Program-made: the position numbers and the translations under genes | In this document: one piece after another, positions 10,727 to 23,461 of the stretch | Layout of the letters: every line of letters begins with the position of its first letter | Numbering within the stretch: position 1 is the first letter of the stretch | Source of the DNA: Patiria pectinifera | Lineage: Eukaryota > Echinodermata > Asteroidea > Valvatida > Asterinidae | Reading direction: 5' to 3' | Assembly (NCBI GenBank): GCA_029964075.1 | Contig: CM057142.1 | Coordinates: 573,770 to 637,769 of the forward strand | DNA length: 64,000 bases | Notes under the pieces: generated by a model | Told to the model about the DNA's origin: nothing | Seen by the model: only the letters and a program-made list of their open reading frames with translations | Database searches by the model: none

Positions 10727-13700
10727 TCAACTGCCACCGCTAGCAGCACCTGTGTCCCGGGTCGGTTCCGGTTCTTTAATGGATGTCTCTAGGGCCAAGG
10801 GAGTCAGCCATTCCTTGGGTAGCATCTTCTCCATGAAGGGAAGGCGGGCACCAACGGTCGCTAGTCGGTTGATCCAGCTGGGGATGTCTCGCCGGCACAG
10901 GATCTGGAATCGAGTAAGCAATCACACGTCCAGTTTACCGGCTGTGGCTAGCAGTGATACACATGTCTATGGACAGCGATTGAGCCGCTTCCATAGAGAC
11001 GCATTTATAATTGTAAGCCGTAGTCAATTAATTTGGAGACGGCCCAAAGTTACAAATTTAGTTGCCACTTTTCAAGAAAGAAAACTCAATCGAAAATGGC
11101 ACTTTTTTCAAGTTGTGATTTCCCCCACATGGGTGTGGTGTTCTGACTGTGTGTGTAGATGACACTGTTCATGGTGACACATTAGTTGACAGTGACAGGA
11201 TTTTTGCAGGAAAGAAGATTGATGTTGTTGAAGGAAAATTATCAGGATTGCCCCTCCCAATCTAAACCCCCAATTAACCCTAACCCTTCTCAATCCTCCA
11301 AAATCCTCCTTGTGGTTTTGGATGATTTTGGAGGATTGAGGCTGAATGGTATTTTTTTTTAGATAAGGATTTTGGAGGATTGAGGCTGAATGGTATTTTT
11401 TTAGATAAGGGTTTTGGAGGATTGAGGCTGAATGGTATTTTTCAGAAAAGCATTTTGGAGGATTGAGGCTGAATGGTATTTTTTTAGATAAGGATTTTGG
11501 AGGATTGAGGCTGAGTGGTATTTTTTTCAGAAAAGGATTTTGGAGGATTGAGGCTGAATGGTATTTTTCGGAAAAGGATTTTGAAGGATTGAGACTGAAT
11601 GGTATTTTTTTAGATAAGGATTTTGGAGGATCGAGGCTGAGTGGTATTTTTTTAGATAAGGATTTTGGAGGATTGAGGCTGAATGGTATTTTTTCAGAAA
11701 AGGATTTTGGAGGATTGAGGCTGAATGGTATTTTTTCAGAAAAGGATTTTGGAGGATTGAGGCTGAATGGTATTTTGAGGCAGGACTGTCTGACGATTTT
11801 GAAGGATTGAGGGGCTGGGTACCCTTCATTTGAACATACAAGTGCAACATTTTTGGATGAGGAGGATTTTGGAGGATTGAGGATGAATGCATTTTGGGGC
11901 AGGACTGTCTGAAAATTTAGAAGAATTTAGGCGCTGTTGTAAAATTTTAGAGGATTTTGGAGGATTGAGGATGGTTCCTAGCAAAAACGCCTAGGAGGTT
12001 AGGGTTAAGAAACACCCATGCTCTTATTGTAAATGGTGACAAGTTCTAGGATCCACCTGGCCGTTAACTATCTTTAATTCCAGAAGTAAAATTGGGATAA
12101 CAAAAGAATCACATGAACTTTGGCAGTAGTTAAAGGGAATATACATCATTTGCTTTTGCTGTAATTTTCAGAAATGGATGGAATTGGGGGGGTTGGAAAT
12201 ATATATCAAATATAGTTACACTGACTTTTTTGAGGTTTTGGGTTCGAAAATGCTATAAAAACCAAGAAAAACAATCATTTTCCTGTAGTCTGGTTCCCTG
12301 ACTCCATATAAGAAGAAACAGAGCAGTTTACATACATTGGGGAATTGTAAGGTCAGGGAACCAGTCTAGCTGGCTCGTACCCGTTCATAGGTTTGTAATC
12401 GATTGCAAACAAGTGCGATGGTCAATTGGGGCCAGTATTTGAAAAAAAGCCAGTTTTTTCCAACGCTGATCGGCCGATCAGCATTGGAAATTGATACAAA
12501 AATACCACTTTTCTTGAAAAAAATGACAGTATACCAGGTGCCATGATTTTACAGGATGCTTTACACTTTTATTCACTAACAGTCCAGCAAGGTATTTGAA
12601 AACGATTTGGTAGTTTTATTTTTTGATGTTTGCAAATGTTGTATTTTCCCTTTAAGTACATGCATGTTCTCTTTTAAAACTGCACAATCCTAGAGGTCAT
12701 ACATGAAAGTGGTGCAGTGAGCAGTGAAACAGACATTTTGATGACTGAAATGAGGTATGATAACCGAACCGGTGACTCCGAGTGGCAACGGCTCTAAATG
12801 ACTCGGAGGAATAAAATCGAAATCATCACCCGTCACGATAAGACTTCCTCTTATAATCACCCCTGCTTCTCTACTATCTCTCAACTCGCTCAACTCGCTC
12901 GCACCCGTTTCTCCTTCAATAAACTTTAAAGCCAATTCCTCACCTTCAAAGATTTTTCTTTCTCTAACAAATAATATTCTTACTAAAGATTGAAGCGTAT
13001 TAAGTTCTAATTCAGTTTTTGGTATTTCTGAATTCATGGCGGCTAAAATCAACCCTCGCCGTTCAGCTATAATGGCTCTTTTTCTTTTGTTTGATTCTAA
13101 AACGGATTCTAGTCTATCGTCTTCGTACGCTTTTATAAGATCGTTTATAGTTTTTTGTAAAACATTTTCATCGTTAAATAAATAGTGGTATGGTATGGCA
13201 CAGTAGCTCACAAGCCTAAAGAAACCTGTGGAGAGAAGACAATGAGAAGAAGTTACAGTTTTAGAGGTGGGAGGAAAAGCCCAGAAGAATAGTCTGGGGA
13301 AAACCTGCGGAATCAGGTAGGGGCTGAAAACCCAATCCACATATTGGCCCAGGCGGGATTCGAACCCGGGTCACAGCGGTGGAAGGCGAGGAAAGTACCG
13401 CTACGCCAACCTGACACCCCTTAGTTTCACATGTAACAACGATGAAAACTGGACCCAATTCAATGAAGCATTTAGTCGGTTTGATGATAAAAGTGTACAA
13501 CATCCTCCGATCAAGATTCAATAAAGATTTCATTTCGTTCATGAAGGGATAACAGACGTTGGACAGGAAGCTAAGAAAACTTGATTTATGGAGGTGATGT
13601 GCTACGTTCTGAATCATCTTTATAAAGAGCATGGATAAAAGAAAAATGATATGTGGAATAAATCACACACCTGTACTAACTCCTGAGCAAAGTGGTTGCA

Positions 13701-16700
13701 GTTTTTGCGTATAAGATGGTACTCATCTCCAGGATATTTCTTGCCGAGGCAATCTACCACTTTGATGACGGCTTCCTCGGGTAGATCTGTGGTTCCCAGA
13801 GATATACATTCCCTGCAGCGGAAAATATATGCATGGACGGGTACGGTAAAACTTTTGAAACATCAACATTAACCTAACTCCCTACTGAGTTTTACTAAGT
13901 AGAGTACCAAGTCCGTCAAAATCCATCACTGACTCTGCTTCACATAATGCTTCAGGACCAAATCCATTGAAATCCACCACTGCTATAGGTGGGTTTTGAT
14001 GGAATTGGTACATATGGCTTATCTGCCAAAATCTCCCAAAATGGGAGAGGGATGGATTTTGAAGGAGTTGGGAAGGTTAGGGTTCTTGGAAAGGGTAAAA
14101 CTTTGCTAGAAATTTCAAAGTAACCTGTCGGAAACTTCATGAGGACCACAAGAGTGATCTGAAAATGTAATCCACTTTATGCCCTCATCAATACAATTAT
14201 TTATTCGATTTAAAATCTAAATTTATTTTTAGAGGTTGGAAAACATGTTATGGAAAGACATGTACATACTTGAACTTCATGTATAAGCATTTTTGGAAGT
14301 ATACGTTACAACATAATTTTGTGTAAAATATAAACTGGTCATATTTTTTTTTCATCATTTGAATTCAACAAAGTACAGGATTATTAACCTTTTAGTGAAA
14401 CTTCTGCATGAATTCACATCACATTTTCTCCCGTTATGCATGTTAACACAACATGTGTCCATTTCCTCAAGTGTCTAATGAATGTGACTAAATTCATTTG
14501 AATATATTTCATTTGCAAATAGGAACAATGACTGTATTGTGCATACCAAATTATGTGAGGTGTCTCATATCATTTTGAGGCATCTGTTTATCTTACATGA
14601 AGCATATCTTATAATGTTAATCTTCTAATTGATATTAATCTTCTAATCTGATAGATTGCCTGGACAGTAGTGCCATTATGTATACCATATTTATCAAATA
14701 AATGCTTAAATCAATTATCAAAACTTAATAATATTATTTCTTTCAGAAGGAATTATTGAAACTTAACAATAAATAGCTATTGTGTAATAAAGGCTATTGT
14801 GTTGCAAAAAAAGTGAAATTCAGTGGTATACATGGTTGGAAAGCCCACAAAGTAAGCTTTCATTTGGTATATAGTACAGCTCTATAGCCCCTCCCAATCT
14901 GGAGATATGACGTATTTGCAAATAGTTACTTCCTTGGAGTTCGAATTACACAACTGAGAAAACAGGCTTTGAAATAGCTGGCTCTGTTGTAAAAGTGGGC
15001 ACGATGCACTCATAATTGTGTTTTCCCCCACTTTATTCATCGAAATCAACATTTCTGTGAATGAACCCTGAAACTTTAAGTAATACAGATGTCATTCATG
15101 ACAAAAAATGAGAATCATGACGAAATGTTCACCCTCTCAATGTTGAGCGGGCCATTACACGATAATGCACAGCGCGACTTAAAATACCCTATCTTTCAAA
15201 GGACACTTACTTGAATTGAAACTGTTCTCCTAGATCATCACAGTCCCTGGGCTCGATCTCAAAAATTCCAGTAAAAGGGAAGGGATGACCCCCGAAGGCA
15301 TATTCTGTTGGACAACAATTAAAATATACTGGTGATTCTAAGAGCCTCGTGGTTAAGGGCACTGATTCGTGGTTGGTGGGTAAAGCTGCAGGTCGTGGGT
15401 TCGAGTCCTGGCGGGGTCATGGTGGCTGCGCCCTTGAGCAAGGCACTTTGTCACTCACTGCTTCTCTCCACCTCTCCACCCAGGAGTAAATGGGTACCTA
15501 TGAGGGCAGTGATGATTATTGTGATTGAATTAGCTTCCTTGCGCCTAACAGGCAGCATCGAGCTGTATACTCCCCAGGGAGCTGACATGGTATATATGGA
15601 ATGTTTAATTGGCCCAATGATTAGGGATAATAATAATGTAAAGCGCTTTGATCTTAGTTAAAAGCGCTATATAAGAACCTGTTATTATTATTATTAGTAG
15701 TAGTATTTAACCCACAAAACAGACTTTCACTTTGCTGTGTCCAAACAAAAAATTATCTCAATTACTTTCAACATAATCTGAGTTTACATTATGGTCATTT
15801 CATGGAAAAAATCTTGCAGGAAAAGCCATAATGCTGTTTTTTCCTCATTGCTAAACTAGCAACTTCCTTCCCTTTCAAAATACTTTGCCAACAATTTTCA
15901 GTTCTGTGAAAAAAAACAAATTAGGCGCCGTCCATAAAAGCATGTACAATGTATGCATGAAATGGTGACTTTTTAGATTTTTAGATCCCCCGCCCACATG
16001 GCATACGCTGTAGTTCCAAACCCCCCCCCCCCAAAAAAAATCTAAATGGCTGGGGTGAAGGGTATAATAACGAGTTTCGATGCAAAAAAGCTGCTCCTGA
16101 TAGGTATTAAATTTGAGAAATTACATTGATTTTATGACAATCAATATTTAACCAAATTATCACTCTGCGTATATTGTACACATTGGCTTGGACCCCCTTC
16201 CTTCCTCCTGTACATATGGTGCGTGCAATGTTAACATCCCCCCCCCCCCCCTTCGTGCGTGCATACTGTATGAATGGCCCTTATCTTGATATTTGAAAAG
16301 TAAGCAATGTGTTCCTTTTAAAAGTACCTTCAGGAGACAAAGGCTAACAGAACAAATCGTATGAAATGTCAAGTAAACTGGTTTTTCTTACAACAAACAA
16401 CCATCACAAAACGATACACGTACATACATGCACATGGTGCTTCTGCAAAATCTTTTAAGCCTGGTTCACACTTCACACGAAAGCAAGTGCGAAGCAAAAT
16501 TCATGTCATCAACAATGTCGGAAGCGCTTCAAACATACTGTTGACGTCACAAATTTTGCTTCGGTTTCGCTTGTGCTTGAAGTATGAATAAATCTTCAAG
16601 TTAGTTAAGTTGGCTACAATTACAATGTAAGGTGTATTATGGCTTGAAGATGGACGCTATTCTTCGTATACAATGCATTACCTTTCCCATAGACCTCGAC

Positions 16701-18876
16701 GCCAGCATGGAACACTCCTAAGCCCAATGTTGATGTGTACTCATTGGTCCAATACTGTAAGATATGGAAAACAAAAATACATTCCTCACTGAATACTTTA
16801 TAAATTATCCTCATTTGTGGGATACCTGCCATAAAACTAACTCACGCTGCGTGCGGTGGCCTAGGGCCATGGGCTCCGTGCATGAGTACCCCCTCAGTGG
16901 TAAGAAAGGGAGAGTTGAGGGAGCCCACTGGGTGGGAGAGACATTCAAACACATTGCCGATGACGCCCGACGCTCATGTGAAGAGGCTATGGCTTTGCGT
17001 ACACAGTGCATACTTCGTACACGTGCCCTCCAGTAAGCACACGTGGTGTGTCTGATCCACTGGGCTCTTGAAACTGGTAAAAAAACACCATTTCTTGGTC
17101 CCGCACGGAGCCCATACCAAGGTCATGATGATAGCAGTGCTTGCTTTGTTGCAACCTGGGGGAACTTCCTACAAGTATGTGTAGGTTAACCCTGCTCAGT
17201 CCAACAGGATCCAACTATTTTACATTTCCATTGGATCCTTTTAGACCTTGTACATGTACACATTCCTGCTGAAATTTGTTGGATCAGCAGGTAACTAAAA
17301 AGGGAACACGGTTGGATTCTGTTGGATTCAGCAGGCAAATGAAGACATTCATAGTGGGATTCTGTAGGGTGCTAGTTGGACTTTGTTGGATTCAGCAGGT
17401 AACCAATATGGACAGTTGGATTCTGTTACATTCTGTTGGATTCAGCAGGCAACAGAAGTATAAGGCACAGTTGGATTCTGTTGGATTGAGCAGGCCAGTC
17501 ATTTTGTATTTTCAGGTACCCAGCAACTTGGCAAGTTGGATTGTGTGGGATTGTGTGGGATTGTGTGGGATTGTGTGGGACTGTGTTGGATTGAGCAGGA
17601 AACTCATATGAGTAACCGTCCGACTCTGTTGGATTTAGCAGGGCAGTCCCAGGAATCTGAATTCAAAAAATGCTATTAGAAGTTGGCTTCAAGAATGGTG
17701 AGGCTCACTTTGGAACTAAAAATCATTCAGTAAGTGCACATAAACTTGTGTTTTCTGTAGACAATCATGATCAGCCATGATAAAACATCAACGGTAATTC
17801 AGCATGTATGAAACTGATACCAAAAAATGATGTTGTTTTCAGTTTTTGAGTTTCTGCATCACTTTTACTGCTTCATACAAACAAAAGTAATGGATCACAC
17901 AAAATATTATGCATCATTCCATGGCCGGAATATTACTTTTAGAAAGGAAAGGCATTTCCTGTAAATAATCAGTATCATTTAATATCATATCAACCACATA
18001 TCGAGCAAAATTGTCCATGTTCACGCTGGAAAATACACGTAATTCAATATGTAATGCAATGTGGATGGCTGAACACACATTGCACTGCAAGATTAATACT
18101 GCATGATAAATAATGCATTTGCATACGTGTACATGGTATCAGTACATACAAAAAATTGTGTACACACTAATTACACAGTGAACAAATGCTGGTATGCTAT
18201 GTGATACGATGCACAAACTGTGCACATACATGTACATGTACAATATAGAATGTGTTTCTTTGGTGTACAACAAAGTATTTAGAGTTTGAGCACACAAGAA
18301 GAACACTCCAAAGAACTGGAAAACAATGGGGTTGAAACGTAAAGAAGAAATGTAGTGTAAGAGACCATGCAATAAATCTGCAAGATTTTATGGGAATACA
18401 GTACATTCAGGCACCTTGTGCACGGTGTATAAGATAAATGTACAATGTGTGTAAGGCCGAAAAAAAAGATAAGTCAGCCTCTGGTCGGCGCGCACGTCGA
18501 TTTTAATCATGCGCGTCAACCTTTTTTTTTCCAAAATGTTCCGCGGTAGCTCAAACAGCTCTATCGCCGCACCTCCTCAATTTTTTTTACCAAAGAGCGC
18601 CAAGGAATGAGAAATTGCACCAAGGCAAATGATCGAGGGCACCAAGGCAAATTATGGAGGACACCAATGTACATGAGGACACATAAAAAAGCAAAATAGT
18701 ACCCCACCTTGTCTGTACAATTCAAGCTTGAAAAAAAAGAAAAGAAGCCACGTCGCCGCCAGTGTTGTAGTCCAGACCGGATAGTCCGAGACCGAGACCA
18801 TGACCGAGACCTGAAGTTGCGAGACCGAGACCGAGACCAACCCCTTCAAGGCGGATCGAGACCGAGACCAAAATGG

Positions 18877-18911
<35 letters not shown>

Positions 18912-21835
18912 GGATAATAAATAACAATAATCTAAATAAAAAAACAAGTCACTAATTACAGCTGAACAGTCTGTCCTTGAGATGATGATGTTGATGGGGA
19001 TGTGAAGGAAGTGATTGAAAGCTAGGAATCACTTGTACCTGCTTAATTGTGTCATGCGAGTGCTCTTCATGTTTGCTTCATACCATAAATTACAACATGG
19101 CAACAGAATTTGTTATTGTCACAATCAATTAAAAAAGGGAAACAACCTAATTTAAAGAAGGGGAAAACCTAATTTGATGAACTCCATATATTGTTGCCAC
19201 TTTTTTAAAGGCATATTTTTCTTTAATATAATATTGTTTAACTACTATAAAGTGTCAATCTGATGAAGAAACTCTAACTTAGGAGTACGGCAATTTGTAC
19301 TAGTTTTTTGCGATGTTGAAACTTGACAAAAGTAAAAAGTTAAAGGTGGATGTTTCATCTGTTATTGGAACTAAACTAAACTGTTACAGGACCCAAAACT
19401 CCACAGCCACTCCTTGGTTTCAGCAATGACTACTAACGGATATTTAAAAGCAGCTTTAATTTTACATTGGACATCCTTGTAAACCTGATTCAAAAAAAAA
19501 TTTGGAACAAGAAAATATTGATTTATTTTTTTAAATTTCAGTCATGGAATATAGACTTGTACATGTAGACCCAAAAATTGAGAGGTGGTCCCCAGAGAGG
19601 CCTGACTTAGGCTGAAATGTAATGCCACTTTATTTGTGTATAATGTCAATACCATTACATACACTATAGAAGATCGATGAACCATATTTGCCTGATCTAT
19701 CTTCGGTTAATCTGCCCGCCGTCATCATCGCCATTAGCCTATTTGAGAATGAGGCCGACACAATAGAAGGGCGCTGTCACAAACTGAATGTGGTGGGCGA
19801 GATGTACTTTTAGGATTCATGGCTGCGTGCGCACGCCTATTTGTATTTTGTACCAGCGTATCACCCGCATCGGCTACTATGCCGGGCGATAATACTTGAA
19901 TATTTTAGTAATTTACAAGTACAACATATTGCCAATATTTCACTCTTGGTTATTGTGATGGCCGTAAACAGCATTTAGCGATTAATGGAACAAAAGTCTT
20001 CTCGACTCATGCAAACGCAACTGGCATTTAGAAAGGAGACAAGGCAGGCAATTAGACTCTATTTTTGTGTGACTATGGCAGTAGCTCAATTTGTGTTCAT
20101 CACAGATGAAAAGATGAATACATGGCAAGTCAAAAATAAAGTGACAGTATGATAAAAAAAAAAAAAATGGCACCCTCCATATTTGTAAAAAAATATAAAA
20201 AAAATTGGGATAAAGAACATGTTATTGAGTAGTAACTCTGAAAACTTGCATTCTCTATTCCCAAGTCGGGCCTATTTTAATCAAGAGATCACAAAATTCA
20301 GCTGTCCACCACTAATAGCAATTTAATGGTCTACGAATTGATAAATATCCATTAATAAATATAATAAAAAAAAGAAGTTTTCCCGCCTCCATAAATAAAT
20401 AAAGTAAAAATTGAAAAGGAAAATAGAAAAAAAAATCACCAATATTTCTGGGGAAAAAGAGTTGAATTGTTTCCCATATTCAAAACAAAAAATCTGACGG
20501 TAAAAATAATGCTTCAATCTTGATTCATAAGATTTTAATCTCAGTTGTATTTGGAATCAATGAGGATGGCTATAAAGTGCTTGTTTCAACAAACCATCCC
20601 ACAGTAAAAACAAGAAACAAGAAAAGGAGCAATGGTTGTTGGACTATGCCTCACTCACTAGAAAGTGAAGAGAGACATGTCTATCAGCATTACACTGCAG
20701 TCACATTTGCCCTCAACTGATTCCCTACTTAATCCTAAACTGGGGCCGGGGCGAAATCCGCCCCCCTCACTTTTTGGCTGGTCTCGACTCGAGACCAGCC
20801 AAAATATCGAGACCAAAGGGGACCGAGACCGAGACCAAGACCGAGACCACAGCTCCCGAGACCGAGACCAGCAAAAAGTGGTCTCGAGACCGAGACCGAG
20901 ACCGAGACCGGTCTCGAGACCTACAACACTGGTCGCCACATCAATTCCGGAACTTTGGCCTGACCAGAGACCGAGTATTTTTTTTTTTTGGCCTAACATC
21001 CTATTTTTCATTTATTTTGTATCAAGTCTATGGCAATAATTGTGGCTCTGTGAATGAAAAGAAAGAATTACAATTTGCAACATATTGTAAATATTGCGAA
21101 TTGATGACTATAATAGACTGAAAAGTGTTGACCTCGACTTAACAATTGGGTAAATTCTAACACAGAGTCTGTGACTAGACTAGTCAGTGTTGGGTATCGA
21201 GATGTTCACATGAAAAATGTTAACTGGTGAGTAGGGGTGTGCATTTACAGGTAGTACGGGAACCAGCTACCAAATTGGGGAAAAAAAACACAGCTACCCG
21301 GGTACTTGTTAAAGAAACCCAACCCCAAAATTCAAATCTCGGAAGTGGCTGTACAGATTGTGCATAAAGGTCCGCACGATAATACTACCACATCAGTACG
21401 TCAATGCAGCAAGATACATGCGTGTACAGTGAGCTTTGTATTAGCTTTCTGGTGAAAACTGCAACTTCCGCGAACGTCATAAACGTGAAACCCGTAGCCT
21501 GGTTTCATTTTGAAAATTCCCCACAAATGACATTCAAAACCTTTCCTTTTCATTGTCTGAGAAGCTACTAAGTAATTTTTAATGTTGCTTATGGGTACCT
21601 GATCCCATAATCTGGAACCGGTTCCTGACATCAGCGGTTGGGTACTCGGCTACCCAGTTCTGACGCACAGCCCTACTGATGTGACTTGCACGCTCTAGTC
21701 ATGAGTGACAGTCTGTAAGTGGTTAGGTAACTAGCAAAAAGTTGACGTACTTACCATATCATAGACATTGAGCTTGACTTCCGTAGCTGTCTTTAGGTCT
21801 CCATTGGGAAGTTGGGAAGACATAGCTTGCTGCAT
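10727..21835 (-). CDS. DESI2: DESI2 homologue: PPPDE-family deSUMOylating isopeptidase 2, five coding exons
   Basis: Minus-strand coding exons are 21835-21755, 16754-16682, 15304-15211, 13812-13671 and 10903-10727. All have GT-AG borders and join in frame to 188 residues (human DESI2 194). Matching signatures are [76 protein letters not shown] and [17 protein letters not shown] enzymes are papain-fold thiol peptidases; His43 (in VFHAG) and Cys121 (in KNCNHF) are the expected catalytic pair, so the protein looks active. DESI2 is a cytosolic SUMO/ubiquitin isopeptidase candidate. An acceptor-like TTTTTGTAG at 21905-21913 suggests a further 5' UTR exon upstream. A second in-frame ATG lies four codons after the first. 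Introns are rich in repeats, but no exon is damaged. Confidence 0.95.
11318..11960 (+). repeat. Minisatellite, unit about 42-45 bp, roughly ten units
   Basis: The repeated unit contains GGATTGAGGCTGAATGGTAT, then a T-run, AGATAAGG or CAGAAAAGG, and ATTTTGGA. Copies vary by small changes and the last few decay. It lies in DESI2 intron 4. Open frames through it on both strands are products of the periodicity, not genes. Confidence 0.9.
12690..13200 (-). CDS. Unrecognised reading frame of about 160 codons in DESI2 intron 4
   Basis: The minus strand is open from the SINE at 13.2 kb to a stop at 12690. The part outside the SINE reads as protein: charged helical stretches such as [37 protein letters not shown] and [17 protein letters not shown], then a hydrophobic-polar tail. 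Third positions are AT-rich, unlike the DESI2 exons on either side. No clean start is seen: the upstream end runs into SINE sequence, and MNSEIPK is the first internal Met. I do not recognise the family. It could be a fragment of an inserted foreign or mobile-element gene. Function is not assigned. Confidence 0.4.
13205..13420 (-). repeat. tRNA-derived SINE
   Basis: On the minus strand the head has an A-box-like GTTGGCGTAGCGGTA and a perfect B box GGGTTCGAATCCCG (inverse at about 13352-13365). A body with GGTTTTCAGCCCCTACCTGA and ACTTCTTCTCATTGTCTTCT follows. It lies in DESI2 intron 4 and truncates the upstream end of the unrecognised frame. Confidence 0.75.
15338..15700 (+). repeat. tRNA-derived SINE, full head to tail
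   Basis: The head has an A-box-like CCTCGTGGTTAAGGGC and a B box GTGGGTTCGAGTCC. The body has TTGAGCAAGGCACTTTGTCA and TATACTCCCCAGGGAGCTGA, and the 3' end has AAAGCGCTATATAAGAACCT with a TTATTATTATT tail. It lies in DESI2 intron 2, beginning about 30 bp from the exon 3 acceptor in opposite orientation. Confidence 0.85.
17190..17645 (+). repeat. Irregular minisatellite of GTTGGATTC-type units
   Basis: Repeats of GTTGGATTCTGTTGGATTCA plus GCAGG and variable spacers, with a block of four GGATTGTGTG units near 17535-17580. It lies in DESI2 intron 1. The open frame through it is a by-product of the repeat. Confidence 0.85.
18455..20993. mobile_element. PIF/Harbinger-like MITE, split by a nested insertion
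   Basis: The ends GGCCGAAAAAAAA and TTTTTTTTGGCC are flanked by TAA (18452-18454 and 20994-20996). Sequence beside the ends (AAGTCAGCCTCTGGTCGGCG; GGAACTTTGGCCTGACCAGA) matches the uninterrupted elements at 40279-40661 and 58149-58511. The middle is occupied by the element at 18760-20931. The TAA duplication and GGCC terminus fit PIF/Harbinger-type MITEs. Confidence 0.8.
18760..20931. mobile_element. Non-autonomous hAT-like element with GAGACC subterminal repeats
   Basis: Termini CAGTGTTGTAG and CTACAACACTG are inverted and flanked by GTCGCCGC (18752-18759) and GTCGCCAC (20932-20939), an 8-bp duplication with one mismatch. Both ends carry runs of GAGACC and variants over 100-150 bp. The 1.9-kb interior is AT-rich and I see no transposase. 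The 8-bp duplication and CAG terminus point to hAT. Confidence 0.8.
21231..21679. mobile_element. hAT-like MITE with TAGGG(C/G)TGTGC ends
   Basis: The left end TAGGGGTGTGCATT and the right end (inverse TAGGGCTGTGCGTC) are inverted. The interior carries GGGTACTCGGCTACCC and GCTACCCGGGTAC, close to each end. No clean target duplication is visible. Confidence 0.5.
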
Positions 21836-21921
21836 GGCCCCTTAGGGGCCAAACTTTAGGTTAAAACGTAAAGCAGTATTAGTTTCTTGTACCAGCTTGG
21901 GAACCTACAAAAAGAAAATGT

Positions 21922-22130
21922 CAGTGTTGTAGTCGAGTGGAGTCCATCACAAGTCCTCCTAAGTCCATCACAAGTCATCTCCATGTAAAAGTCAAATCAC
22001 AAGCTATTCAAATACAGGTAAACTGACATTGACAAAGGCATTCCTTTGTAATTGCTCATCCCCTGTTACTTGAGAACGGACTTTTGGACAGACTTATGAT
22101 GAACTTGTCATGGACTTGACTGCAACACTT
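21922..22130. mobile_element. Short hAT-like element related to 18760-20931
   Basis: It starts CAGTGTTGTAGTC and ends GACTGCAACACTT, the same terminal family as the 18760-20931 element. Near the ends are repeated AAGTCC/CACAAGTC units. No target duplication is evident. It lies just 5' of the first DESI2 coding exon. Confidence 0.55.
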
Positions 22131-22837
22131 TTAAAAAGATAGGGCTGAAATGATATATCGTTACATATCCGTATCGCGATATTTTGATACGATACAATAT
22201 ATCGATACGAATGTTAAATAACGATACAAAACGATACATACAACTGCGCCAGAATTCAAGGGAAAAAAGTACCACGTACTTGGCGCCATGCCAAAAATAA
22301 CATGTGCAGCCAGCCACACAAAAAACAACTCAGATCGTCCCGATATCCAAGCGCTGCATGCACCATGCACGTACATGTACGTACGTTATGCGCAGTACAT
22401 GCAGTCTGTACTACAAACCGCATGGTTTGTAGTACAGCATTTTTCAGTTCGGCATTTTTCATTTGGCATTTTTCAGACTTCTATTTTTTCGTGTAATTTC
22501 CAGGTTCGTTTGCACACGTTTGCGTACCTAAATTCCACAAAAAATAGAGGTCATGTTTACTGAAAGGCAGGCCTGCAGCGCCAGCTTAATATCCACTATC
22601 AAAAATGGAAAGAGTGCTGCATCAATCCCGACGCCACTTTTTTCACTATCTTAATGAAGGTCAGTCATTGCAAATATGTCGAAAAGACATGAACATGATG
22701 AATCTGGGACTGATTGATAAACATTTCCAATTTTGTTATAAATTACTTTGCACTCGACTCTCCATAGACTTTAACACAACCAAAGAAGTGGCGTCTGGAT
22801 ACTACAATATTTCCTCAAACAGTCATCCCTATTTAAA

Positions 22838-23330
22838 GGTATAGGGGCCTAGTCCATCATTTGTAATTTGTGCATTTTGTTCGTTTGGAGCAAAAAAAGT
22901 GCTCAAAATCTAAAGAAGGATACTGAACAAACTAACCTGATGAAGTTTCAGCTCAGCTTCAGCTGTATATTTTGAGAAAAACAGCATTATAGGATCTCGA
23001 TTTCAAAACAAAAGTTGCTGAATCATGTTTGAATTGGGCCGGAAATCAGCGTCCGAGATACGTTTTCACTGAGCCGATTGCAGCTACGTGATGTCGCGCA
23101 CTGATCCGACGAATTATAGCAACCTCACGCACGTGTGCATCGTGTCAACGCTTGCGCGTGGTTCGCCGAATAACAAAACAAACTACTAATTTAAATTTCC
23201 TACGGTGCGTCTTAAGAAGCACCGTTGGAAAGGCCTTCTTTTGTTGATTTCTTCAAAATGACAGCTTGCCAGAAAGAAGAATTTCACAGGGAGTTTATTC
23301 CCCTTACTATCTTTCAACTTTTAACAATAA
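22838..23330 (+). repeat. Interspersed repeat, copy 2 (partner at 7.4 kb)
   Basis: Same non-coding repeat as 7445-7960, in the same orientation, with many substitutions. Confidence 0.65.
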
Positions 23331-23461
23331 TTATGCCATTTGGGCTATTTAGCAGTCATACTAATAGCTGGGTTGCTTTTCTGCTGACAAAATAATTTCG
23401 ATTTTTAATTAATTTTCGGCTCCCCTAGCAACGGGGACGCTCTGCGTTTATACCACAGGTG

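Noticed and set aside
20665-21039. Arg/Asp-rich frames of about 100 codons (RDRDRD) around the GAGACC arrays
   Set aside because: They are translations of the GAGACC repeat at the end of a transposon.
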